Positions 49,106 through 56,345 of a stretch of DNA of 56,345 bases are shown one piece after another. Below the pieces are notes generated by a model. The model had not been told where the DNA came from and ran no database searches. It worked only from the letters and a program-made list of their open reading frames with translations. Positions within the stretch are counted from its first letter, which is position 1. Each line of letters begins with the position of its first letter. The translations under genes were made by a program, and so were the position numbers. The DNA is from Amycolatopsis rifamycinica (GTDB lineage Bacteria; Actinomycetota; Actinomycetes; Mycobacteriales; Pseudonocardiaceae). The DNA lies in contig NZ_JMQI01000008.1 of assembly GCF_000695625.1 (NCBI RefSeq), forward strand, positions 1 to 56,345, read 5' to 3'.

Positions 49106-51229
49106 TCAGCGGCAGAACGAGACTTCCGGATAGCCCGGCTGATCGAGCACCGGCCGCGCCTCACCCCGCAGGTGCTGGTCGAAGAACGCGTGCACGTACG
49201 CCCGGGTGATCTCGCTCGCCCGCGCCGCCGCGTTCGGGCCGCCGATCGGGACACCGAACTCCTCGGCCAGCAGCCCGACGTCGGTGAAGGACGCGTGCTG
49301 CGTGCCCGCCACCTCGACCCAGCGTTTTCACCCGGTCATCTGCGCGTAGTCCCGCTCCCACTCCACGTTCCCCGGCGCGCACTTCGGCACCTGCTCGTGG
49401 TTGACGAACAGGAACGGCCGCGACAGGCCCGGCGCGGTGAGCGGGAGCTCGGTCTTCCCGTCGATGTCGATCCCGGCCTTGATCCGGCTGTCGGCGACCA
49501 TCGCGGGGATGGTGCTCGCCCCGCCCATGGAGTGCCCGGCCATGCCGATCCGGTTCGCGTCGATCAGCGGCGCCCACTTCGAGTGCGTCAGCGAGTCCAG
49601 GACGAACGACACGTCCTTCGCCCGGCCCAGTTCGAGCTTCTGCCAGAACTCGCTCTGGTGCGGGACTTCGCAGGACGCGCACCCCGCGAAGTGGCCGTCC
49701 GGGAAGCTCTGGCCGGAGTTTTCGTACGTGTGGCCGACCACCGCGACGGCGTACCCGTGGCTCGCCAGGTCCTCGGCCAGCGTGGAGAGCGTGGCGCGGG
49801 GCTTGGTGTAGCCCGGCGACAGCACGATCAGCGGCAGCCCGTGCCCGGCGGGCCGCGCGTCGGCCACCGAGTTGGTCACCATCGTCGTGAGCAGGTCCGC
49901 GGGCACGTCGAGGCCGCTGCCCCGCAGCAACGCCGCCGACTCCGCCGGGGTCAGGTACTGCGTCTTCGGGCCCTTCGCCGACGCGGCCGGGTAGAAGAGC
50001 GTGACCATCAGCTCCCGGTAGGGGACCGACGGCACCCACGGGTCGGGGCGCGAAGTGTCCTTCAGGTACACCGCCGTGCTGCCCACCGGCCGGTCCCCGG
50101 TCGGGGCGGGCAGGTACGGCGTCGACGTCCGGGCGAAGGCGACCTCCGGGTACCGCGGGGACGGCTGGTCCAGCAGGGGCTGCGGTTTGCCGCGCAGGTG
50201 CCGGTCGAAGAACGCCCGGACGTACGCCGCGGTGATCGCCTGGCCGCGCGCGGCCGGGGTCGTCGCGCCGAAGTCGAGGCCCAGCTGTTCCCCCACCAGG
50301 CCGATGTCGGTGAACGACGGGTGCTGCATCCCGGCCACGGTGAGCCAGCGCTTCCAGCCCGTCAGCTGCGCCCAGTCCCGCTCCCAGGACCCGGCTTCGT
50401 CGCCGGTACCGGGCGTGTACGTGTTCGCGCGGCCCAGGAACAGGAACGGCCGGTCGAGGCCGGGGGCGAGCAGCGGGTCGTCCGTGGTGCCGTCGATGTC
50501 GATCCCGGCCTTGATCCGCGGATCGGCCACCATGGTGCCGATCGAACTCGCGCCGCCGACGGAGTGCCCGGCCATGCCGATCCGGTTGCCGTCGAGCAGC
50601 GAAGCCCACTTCGAGTGCGCCAGCGAGTCCAGGACGAACGACACGTCCTTCGCCCGGCCGCGTTGCAGCTTCTGCCAGAACTCGAGGTCGTAGCTGCCGC
50701 AGGCCGCGCAGCCGGTGACCCGGCCGTCCGGGAAGGTGGTGGCCACGTTCTCGTAGGTGTGGTCGACCAGGACGACCAGGTAGCCGTGGCTCGCCAGGTC
50801 TTCGGACAGCGACGTCAGCTCGGCGCGGGGCCGCTTGAAGCCGGGGGACAGGACGACGGCCGGCAGACCGCGCCCGGCCGGCCTCGCGTCGACGACGGCG
50901 TCGGTGCGGACCGTCGTCAGCACCGACGGCGGGATGCCCTTGATGCCGGCTTCGTCGAAGACGGCCTTCGCCTCGGCCTCGGTCATGAACTGCTTCTTCG
51001 GCCCCGGTGTGGGAACCGCCGGGTAGAAGAGGGAGACCATCAGTTCCCGGTAGGGCACGGACGGCATCCACGGATCGGGCCGCGAAGTGTCCTTGAGGTA
51101 CAGCGAAGTCGTGCCGACCGGCCGGTCGCCGGTCGGTTTCGCCAGCGCGAGCGCCGGGTCCGCCGAGGCTGTCGACGAGGTCAGGGCGAGGGTGAGTGCG
51201 GTGACGGCCATGAGGCTCTTCAGGTTCAT
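49106..51229 (-). pseudogene. Two-domain secreted alpha/beta hydrolase, second domain cut by an in-frame stop
   Basis: From ATG 51229 the frame encodes a signal peptide and a complete PAF-acetylhydrolase-like hydrolase (GHSVGGASS nucleophile, DIDGTTDD acid, MQHPSF His). It then passes without stop into a second similar domain (TPYLPAPTGDRPVG..., GHSMGGAST, DIDGKTEL). At 49328-49330 a TGA stands where the paralogues have Trp (TGWKRW). The same frame resumes with KRWVEVAGTQHASF and ends GYPEVSFCR at 49106. The stop removes the catalytic His of domain two, leaving 633 of 707 residues. Domain one should remain functional, so the gene is only partly broken. The ATG overlaps the upstream gene's TGA. 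Confidence 0.85.
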
Positions 51230-52332
51230 CCGATGAAGGTCACTTCCGGGTAAGCGGGCGAGGGCGCGGACAGCAGCGGTTGCGGACGGCAGCGCAGGTG
51301 CAGGTCGAAGAAGGCGCTTACGTAGGTCCGCGTGATGGTCAGCGCGCGGTACGGGTCGATCGAGTCGCCGAGGTCGACACCCAGCTGGTCGGCGAGCACG
51401 CCGAGGTCGGTGAACGACGCGTGCACCGTGCCGGAGACCATCAGCCAGCGCTTCCAGCCGGTCAGGTGAGTCCAGTCCGTTTCCCAGTCGTCGTACGGAC
51501 CCGGCGCCCCCGGGGTGTAGTTGTCCATGCTGCCCACGAACATGAAGGGCCGCGAGAGCCCCGACGCCGGGATCGGGACGTGGATGCTCCCGTCCAGGTC
51601 GGCCCCGGCCCGGATGCGCGGGTCGGCCAGCATGGCCTGGGTGGTGATCGCCCCGCCCGCGGAGTGCCCGGTCATGCCGATCCGATGCGGGTCGATCAGC
51701 GCGCCCCACTTCGACGACAACAGGGAATCGAGCACGAACGACGTGTCCTTCGTCCGGACCTGCGCGAACTTCTCCCAGAACCCGGGCTGGTCGTCGACGT
51801 CGCAGGCGGCGCAGCCGGTGACGTGCCCGTCGGGGAACGTCGTCGCGCGGTTCTCGTAGGTGTGGTCGATCGCGGCGACGGCGTACCCGCGGCTGGCCAA
51901 GTCCTCGGCCAGCGCGGTGAGCGTCGCCCGCGGCTGCGTCCAGCCCGGGGACAGCACGACCAGCGGCAGGCTGTGCCACCGCCCGGCCGGCTTCGCGTCG
52001 ACGACGGCGTTCGTCCGGACCGTGCTGAAGACGTCCAGCGGGAGGTCCGGGACGTTCTGCCGCTCGAGGTTGAGCTTCGATTCGAGCGGGGTCATGTACT
52101 GCTTCTTGGGCCCGTCGGCCGAGGTCGCCGGGTAGAAGACGGAGACGATCAGCTCCCGGTACGGCACCGCCGGTACCCAGGGATCCGGGCGTGAAGTGTC
52201 CTTGAGGGACAGTGAAGTGACACCGACGGGCGAGTGCCCGGTCGGGCGGGGCAGGTAAGGCGTCGTGGCCGCCGAAGCGGGCGACGCGGACAGCGTGAGG
52301 ATGAGTGCGGTGGCTACCGCGAGAGTGCGCAT
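51226..52332 (-). CDS. Secreted PAF-acetylhydrolase-like alpha/beta hydrolase
   Basis: A 368-residue secreted serine hydrolase with signal peptide (to ASPASAA, about residue 22). The nucleophile elbow is GHSAGGAIT, the acid lies in ADLDGSIH and the His in GTVHASFTD. The domain matches the platelet-activating-factor acetylhydrolase-like group of actinobacterial lipases. Two cysteines (CAAC motif in VTGCAACDV) are shared with both domains of the downstream paralogue, perhaps forming a disulfide. It sits 21 bp after the ABC permease gene and overlaps the next hydrolase gene by ATGA. Confidence 0.86.
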   Translation of the reverse strand: MRTLAVATALILTLSASPASAATTPYLPRPTGHSPVGVTSLSLKDTSRPDPWVPAVPYRELIVSVFYPATSADGPKKQYMTPLESKLNLERQNVPDLPLDVFSTVRTNAVVDAKPAGRWHSLPLVVLSPGWTQPRATLTALAEDLASRGYAVAAIDHTYENRATTFPDGHVTGCAACDVDDQPGFWEKFAQVRTKDTSFVLDSLLSSKWGALIDPHRIGMTGHSAGGAITTQAMLADPRIRAGADLDGSIHVPIPASGLSRPFMFVGSMDNYTPGAPGPYDDWETDWTHLTGWKRWLMVSGTVHASFTDLGVLADQLGVDLGDSIDPYRALTITRTYVSAFFDLHLRCRPQPLLSAPSPAYPEVTFIG

Positions 52333-52353
52333 GATTCCCCCAGTCGGAATTGG

Positions 52354-53352
52354 TCAGGACAGGTGGCGGAGACGGCGGTAGCAGAACCAGGTGAGCAGGG
52401 CGGTCAGCGCGAGGTAGAGCCCGAGTTCGAGCCACTGCAGCGGCCAGAACCGGGAGCCGGGCTGGAAGGTCACGCGCTGGTGGTAGCCGTGGGCGCCCAG
52501 CTGCGCCAGGCACACCTCGAAGCTTTCCCGAGGTGGCGGCGGGGGCGTGGGCGTCTGGCGGTCCGGCCGCGGGACGCAGGTCTGCACGAAGTCCGGCAGC
52601 GGGGAGACGACGATGCCGGCCGGGTCCAGGGTTTCGTTCGCCAGCTCCCACGCGCCGGCCGGCTTGCGCACGCCGATCTCCAGGATCCCGTGGGTGTCGT
52701 CGCCGGTGATGTTCGTGATGTTCTCCCCGGTGATCGCGACCGTCTGCGTCTGCGGCGGCAGCAGGTACGGCCGCACGAAGCTCGGCACCAGCAGCAGCAC
52801 GGCGGCGAGCACGGCGAGGGTCACGGCCATGGCGGCCACGGTCCGCTTCAGCAGCATCCCGACCGCGACGCCGAGCGCAAGGGCGAAGGCCGCGTAACCG
52901 ATCGGGACGATCCCGCGCGCGCCGAACACCACCGGGGAGATGCGGGCCAGCATCCCGCGATCGGTCTGCTGGGCCGAAAGCGCGTCGATCGGGCTCGCCC
53001 ACCAGGACACCGCGACGCTCAGCAGGCCGCCCGCCACCATCGCGGCGAGGAGGCCGAAGCCGAGCTTGGTCGTGAGCCACCGCTTGCGGGTGATGGTTTG
53101 GTTCCACACCAGGCTGTGCGTGCCGCTCTCCAGCTCGCGCGTGATCATCGGGACGCCCCAGAACACGCCGATGACCGCGGGCAGCAGGTACAGCACCAGG
53201 ATGGTGCCGCCGAAGAGGGTGTCCTGGTCGGAAAAGTCCGTGCGGCTCAGCAGATCCGGCCTGGTGACCGCGAGCACGACGGCGATCGCGATCAGGCCCG
53301 CGAACACGGACAGCGCGGGGAGGCGGAACTGGCGCCAGGTCAGCCAGGTCAT
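52354..53352 (-). CDS. ABC transporter permease (ABC-2 type)
   Basis: A 332-residue membrane protein. Helices are at about 12-32, 55-75, 105-130, 155-180, 185-205 and near the C-terminus (LELGLYLALTALLTWFCY), with a long extracytoplasmic segment at about 205-300. VPMITRELESGTHSLVWNQT is typical of ABC-2 permeases, which export drugs or lipids or act in signalling. The start ATG at 53352 overlaps the ATPase stop codon (ATGA). It is partner of the upstream ATPase. Confidence 0.85.
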   Translation of the reverse strand: MTWLTWRQFRLPALSVFAGLIAIAVVLAVTRPDLLSRTDFSDQDTLFGGTILVLYLLPAVIGVFWGVPMITRELESGTHSLVWNQTITRKRWLTTKLGFGLLAAMVAGGLLSVAVSWWASPIDALSAQQTDRGMLARISPVVFGARGIVPIGYAAFALALGVAVGMLLKRTVAAMAVTLAVLAAVLLLVPSFVRPYLLPPQTQTVAITGENITNITGDDTHGILEIGVRKPAGAWELANETLDPAGIVVSPLPDFVQTCVPRPDRQTPTPPPPPRESFEVCLAQLGAHGYHQRVTFQPGSRFWPLQWLELGLYLALTALLTWFCYRRLRHLS

Positions 53353-54230
53353 CGGAGGACCTCCAGGGCGGGGCGGGCGGCGGTGGGGTTGCTCATGTAC
53401 TCGAGGACGAGGTCCTCCAGGCCGAGCTGCCCGACCGTCCACGACGGGTCGAGGATCGGGGCCTCGGTGCGGACGAGGACGGTGGTCTGGCGGTCGGTGT
53501 GCTTCGCCGAGACGACGTGCTGGTCCGCGGGCAGCGTGTCGAGGTCGCGGCGCGGCCCGGACAGCCGGTGGTGCGTGGCGAGCAGCGTCTCCACCTCGCC
53601 GATCACCCGGACCTGCGAAGCCACCAGCACGACGAGGTGGTCGCAGACCCGCTCGAGGTCGTTGACCAGGTGCGAGGACATCACGACGGAAAGCCCGTGC
53701 TCGGCGACGGCTTCCATGAGGTCCTGCAGGAACTCGCGGCGGGCCAGTGGGTCCAGCGCCGCGACCGGCTCGTCGAGCAGCAGCAGTTCGGGGCGCTTGG
53801 CGATGCCGATGGTGAGCGCGAGCTGGGCGCGCTGGCCGCCGGAGAGCCTGCCCGCGGGCTGCTTCGGGTCCAGCCCGAGCCGTTCGATGCGCTTTTCGGC
53901 GAGCGAGGCGTCCCAGCCCGGGTTGAGGTGGGCGCCGAGCCGCAGGTGGTCCTCGATGGACAGTCCACTGTAGACCGGCGTGTTCTGGGCGACGTACCCG
54001 ACCTTGGCCAGCTGCTCCGGACCGCTGCCCGGCACCCCGCCGCACACCTCGATCGTGCCGGTCGTCGGCTCCAGCATGCCGGCCGCGATGTTCAGCAGCG
54101 TCGACTTGCCTGCCCCGTTCGGCCCGACGAGCCCGGTCACGTGGCCGGCCTCGATCTCCAGTGTGCAGCCGGTAAGCGCTTCCTTGCGCTTGTACCTCTT
54201 GCCCAGTCCCTGGGCACGCAGGACGGTCAC
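53349..54230 (-). CDS. ABC transporter ATP-binding protein
   Basis: A 293-residue ATPase: Walker A GPNGAGKST at about 36-44, Q-loop YVAQNTPVY, signature LSGGQRAQLALT, Walker B LLLLDEPVAALDP and H-loop MSSHLVNDL. A C-terminal extension of about 80 residues is common in YtrB-like/drug-export ATPases. The start is GTG overlapping the GntR stop by 4 bases. With the permease it forms an ABC-2 exporter. Confidence 0.92.
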   Translation of the reverse strand: MTVLRAQGLGKRYKRKEALTGCTLEIEAGHVTGLVGPNGAGKSTLLNIAAGMLEPTTGTIEVCGGVPGSGPEQLAKVGYVAQNTPVYSGLSIEDHLRLGAHLNPGWDASLAEKRIERLGLDPKQPAGRLSGGQRAQLALTIGIAKRPELLLLDEPVAALDPLARREFLQDLMEAVAEHGLSVVMSSHLVNDLERVCDHLVVLVASQVRVIGEVETLLATHHRLSGPRRDLDTLPADQHVVSAKHTDRQTTVLVRTEAPILDPSWTVGQLGLEDLVLEYMSNPTAARPALEVLR

Positions 54231-54622
54231 GCTATTCCCTCTCTGGCGGAGTCGCGAAACGTGGACATCAACAGGGCCTCGATGCTCTCTTCGTCGAGGC
54301 CGGCCTTGCGGGCCTTGCCCAGCCAGCGGCGCAGCTCCTGCCGCAACGGGCCCATCACGGCGAACGAGGCGCCGCCGTTCAGCGTCGCCGTCACGAAGGT
54401 GCCGACGCCGGGGCGGGCGCCGACCAGGCCGTCGTGCTCCAGTTCGCGGTAGGCCTTGAGCACGGTGTTCGGGTTGATCGCGAGGCTCGCGACGACGTCC
54501 TTGACCTTCGGGAGCTGGTCTCCCTCGTTCAGCAGGCCGAGGCGCAGCGCGTGCCGCACCTGCTGGACCAGCTGCTGGTACGGCGACAAGCCGGACCTGG
54601 CGTCCAGGTGGAACTCGATCAT
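54227..54622 (-). CDS. GntR-family regulator, YtrA subfamily
   Basis: A 131-residue regulator with an N-terminal winged helix (SPYQQLVQQVRHALRLGLLN, then QLPKVKDVVASLAINPNTVL, YRELEHDGLV) and only a short helical C-terminal part, the mark of the YtrA group, which typically controls adjacent ABC exporter genes in response to cell-wall or antibiotic stress. It is the first gene of the operon. Start chosen at ATG 54622 with GGAG six bases upstream; the ATG at 54634 is possible. Confidence 0.88.
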   Translation of the reverse strand: MIEFHLDARSGLSPYQQLVQQVRHALRLGLLNEGDQLPKVKDVVASLAINPNTVLKAYRELEHDGLVGARPGVGTFVTATLNGGASFAVMGPLRQELRRWLGKARKAGLDEESIEALLMSTFRDSAREGIA

Positions 54623-54639
54623 CGGCAACTCCATTTATC

Positions 54640-54662
54640 TAGTTGCCTAGTACTATAGCTAA
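54640..54662 (-). promoter_or_regulatory. AT-rich promoter/operator candidate of the gntR operon
   Basis: Reading toward gntR, this short region contains tatagt, a good -10 hexamer (complement of 54652-54657), and the near-repeated tag/cta half-sites ttagctatagtactaggc. It is the only AT-rich spot in the divergent intergenic region. The operator suggestion relies on YtrA-type regulators commonly binding their own promoter; a -35 is not clear. Confidence 0.4.
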
Positions 54663-54772
54663 GCGGTGCCGGTGGCCGCCAGTGATCTTTTTCGGCCGCC
54701 GGGGCCAACCTCGGTACCCCCTCGCCCGTCTGTGGAGGCGAAGTACTCAATTCCTCTGCGAAGGGACTTTTC

Positions 54773-56323
54773 GTGCGTCGATTTTCTGGGGGAGGCATCG
54801 TGCGCGGCGTGGTCGTCGCGCTCGGTGTCTCGATGGCCGTCGCGGCGGGACCGGCGGTCGCGTCCGCGGCACCGGTCTCCACGGACAAGGTGCCGACGCC
54901 GCAGCTGAGCTGGACCGACTGCGCCGACGGCTTCCAGTGCGCCAAGGCTTCGGTGCCGCTGGACTACGACCGGCCGTCCGGCGCGAAGATCGATCTCGCG
55001 CTGATCAAGCTGCCCGCCGCCGATCCAGAGCACCGGATCGGTTCGCTGTTCGTCAACTTCGGCGGCCCCGGCTCGACCGGCATGCTGCGGCTGCGGGAGC
55101 GCGGCAAGTGGCCGTGGCTGTTCTCCGACGAGCTGCGCGCGCGGTTCGACCTGGTCTCGTGGGATCCGCGCGGGATCGCCAACAGCACGGCGGTCCGCTG
55201 CTTCGACACCCTGGCCGAGCAGCAGGACTTCTTCGGCTCGTTCCCGGAGATGCCGGGCGATCCGAGCGGCAACGCGGCCTTCTACGCCAAGTCGAAGGAG
55301 CTCGCCGACCGCTGCGCGGCGAAGGCGGGGCCGATCCTCGAGCACGTCTCCACGGCGAACACGGCCCGCGACCTCGAGCTGCTGCGCCGCGCGGTCGGCG
55401 ACCCGAAGCTGAACTACCACGGCATTTCCTACGGGACGTACCTCGGGGCGACCTACGCCAACCTGTTCCCGAACCGGATCCGGGCCATGGTGTTCGACGG
55501 CAGCATGGACTTCGCCGGCAACTCGACCGGCCAGAACGGCAACGGCAAGAGCGTTCCGCTGGACACCCGGCAGGACGTCGCGACCGGCATCGCGCAGACC
55601 TTCGAGCAGTTCCTGCGGCTGTGCACCGAAGCGGGCCCGAAGTGCGCGTTCTCTTCGGGTGACCCGAAGGCGAAGTGGGCGGCGCTGACGGCTCGCGCGA
55701 AGCAGGCCCCGATCGTCAGCAACGGCGAGACGTGGACGTACTCCGGCATCATCAACGCGGCGGGCGACCTGTCGGTCTCGTGGGGCTGGGCGGACATCGC
55801 CGCGCTGCTGCAGCGGCTCTACGACGCCCCGGCCACGCCGGCGCTGCGTTCGGCCGCCGTCAAGGGTGAGCCGTACACCTCGAACCGGAGCGAGTCGTTC
55901 AACGCCATCCAGTGCTCCGACAGTGACGTGCCCACCGACCCGGCGGTCTACAGCTCCTACGCCGAGTCGGAAGACCAGCGCGTGCCGTACTTCGGCCGGA
56001 TCGCGGTGCTGGACATGATGAGCTGCGCGTTCTGGAAGGCCAAGGACACCGACCGCTACACGGGCCCGTGGAACCGCCCGACGTCGGCGGAGATCCTCGT
56101 GCTGAACAACCGCTACGACCCGTCCACCCCGCTGCACGGCGCCCGCGACGGCGCCGCGGAACTGGCGCGGGCGCGCGTGTTCGTGACCGAGGGCTACGGG
56201 CACTCGTCGATGCTCGTGCGGAGCACGTGCACCGAAAAGGTCAAGCGGGACTACCTGATCTCGGGGACCTTCCCGGCCGCGGGCGCGACCTGCGGGATCG
56301 ACGCCAGCCCCTTCGCGGGCTGA
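54773..56323 (+). CDS. Secreted tripeptidyl-aminopeptidase-like hydrolase (TAP-like)
   Basis: A 516-residue alpha/beta-hydrolase peptidase similar to streptomycete SlpD/SlpE and tripeptidyl aminopeptidase (MEROPS S33). A signal peptide runs to about ASAAP (residue 33). LFVNFGGPGSTG is the oxyanion loop, YHGISYGTYLGATYANLFPN the nucleophile Ser, NNRYDPSTPLHGA the Asp, and EGYGHSSML the His in the C-terminal TAP-like domain. It should release short peptides from protein N-termini outside the cell. The start is GTG at 54773 with gaaggga upstream. Complete within the window. Confidence 0.9.
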   Translation: MRRFSGGGIVRGVVVALGVSMAVAAGPAVASAAPVSTDKVPTPQLSWTDCADGFQCAKASVPLDYDRPSGAKIDLALIKLPAADPEHRIGSLFVNFGGPGSTGMLRLRERGKWPWLFSDELRARFDLVSWDPRGIANSTAVRCFDTLAEQQDFFGSFPEMPGDPSGNAAFYAKSKELADRCAAKAGPILEHVSTANTARDLELLRRAVGDPKLNYHGISYGTYLGATYANLFPNRIRAMVFDGSMDFAGNSTGQNGNGKSVPLDTRQDVATGIAQTFEQFLRLCTEAGPKCAFSSGDPKAKWAALTARAKQAPIVSNGETWTYSGIINAAGDLSVSWGWADIAALLQRLYDAPATPALRSAAVKGEPYTSNRSESFNAIQCSDSDVPTDPAVYSSYAESEDQRVPYFGRIAVLDMMSCAFWKAKDTDRYTGPWNRPTSAEILVLNNRYDPSTPLHGARDGAAELARARVFVTEGYGHSSMLVRSTCTEKVKRDYLISGTFPAAGATCGIDASPFAG

Positions 56324-56345
56324 TCGCTCCGGCGGGCCGCACCGA

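Noticed and set aside
49328..49330. Selenocysteine codon
   Set aside because: The paralogues have Trp at the position, no selenocysteine insertion hairpin is evident, and the residue is not catalytic.
49328..53107. Single 1259-residue minus-strand protein spanning permease, hydrolases and intergenic sequence
   Set aside because: The open frame is fortuitous. The real hydrolase B starts at ATG 51229 with a signal peptide, and the region above is out of frame with the permease and hydrolase A.

Overview
The window is very GC-rich with strong third-position GC bias, frequent GTG starts and many 4-base ATGA/GTGA gene overlaps. Together with a conservon, an SsgA-like protein, a SigK/RskA pair, a cholesterol oxidase and many secreted polysaccharide-degrading enzymes, this points to an actinomycete, most likely Pseudonocardiaceae (Amycolatopsis-like). 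That genus guess is inference from gene content. No rRNA, tRNA, CRISPR array, phage or replication origin was found. The only complete mobile element is an IS481-type element at the left edge.

Left part (0-18.3 kb): IS481 element; SigD/ShbA-like sigma factor with a cupin; an SDR gene whose divergent TetR regulator has decayed while its twin operators remain; an Hsp15-like RNA-binding protein; secreted cholesterol oxidase; an AhpD-like/reductase pair; ilvD; an acyl-CoA ligase with an SsgA-like protein; sigK-rskA followed by a fasciclin lipoprotein; an LLM flavin enzyme; gene debris; and a secreted cutinase of the polyester-hydrolase (PETase-like) type. A strongly ordered array of 21-bp palindromic units lies at 17.06-17.28 kb.

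Middle (17.3-27 kb): a LacI-controlled sugar-utilisation locus. It encodes two permeases and a binding lipoprotein but no ATPase, a cytoplasmic GH51 arabinofuranosidase, a cytoplasmic GH35 beta-galactosidase and a secreted GH30 enzyme resembling endo-beta-1,6-galactanases with a ricin-type tail. Inferred flow: the GH30 enzyme cuts type II arabinogalactan outside, the ABC system imports oligosaccharides, and GH51 and GH35 trim them inside.

27-38 kb: DUF3140 protein, GAF-ANTAR regulator, secreted tannase-family esterase, a large LuxR (LAL) regulator broken by a one-base frameshift, a Tat lipoprotein hydrolase, an ABC-F protein preceded by a short leader ORF and hairpin, an epimerase-like protein and an ArsR-type regulator.

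38-45 kb: a conservon (cvnA-D) with a tightly linked MHYT membrane protein, a thioesterase, a cluster of CACGTG-centred palindromes, a ferritin and an SDR.

45-49 kb: a secreted arabinoxylan-degradation operon (GH62, an SGNH esterase-GH10 xylanase fusion, and a CE1-like esterase) behind one LacI-type operator and two CGAAAGTTTCG boxes, closed by a perfect 17-bp hairpin.

49-56.3 kb: a minus-strand operon of a YtrA-type GntR regulator, ABC ATPase, ABC permease and secreted alpha/beta hydrolases. The last hydrolase gene is a two-domain fusion whose second domain is cut by an in-frame TGA replacing a conserved Trp. Divergent from this operon is a secreted TAP-like peptidase.
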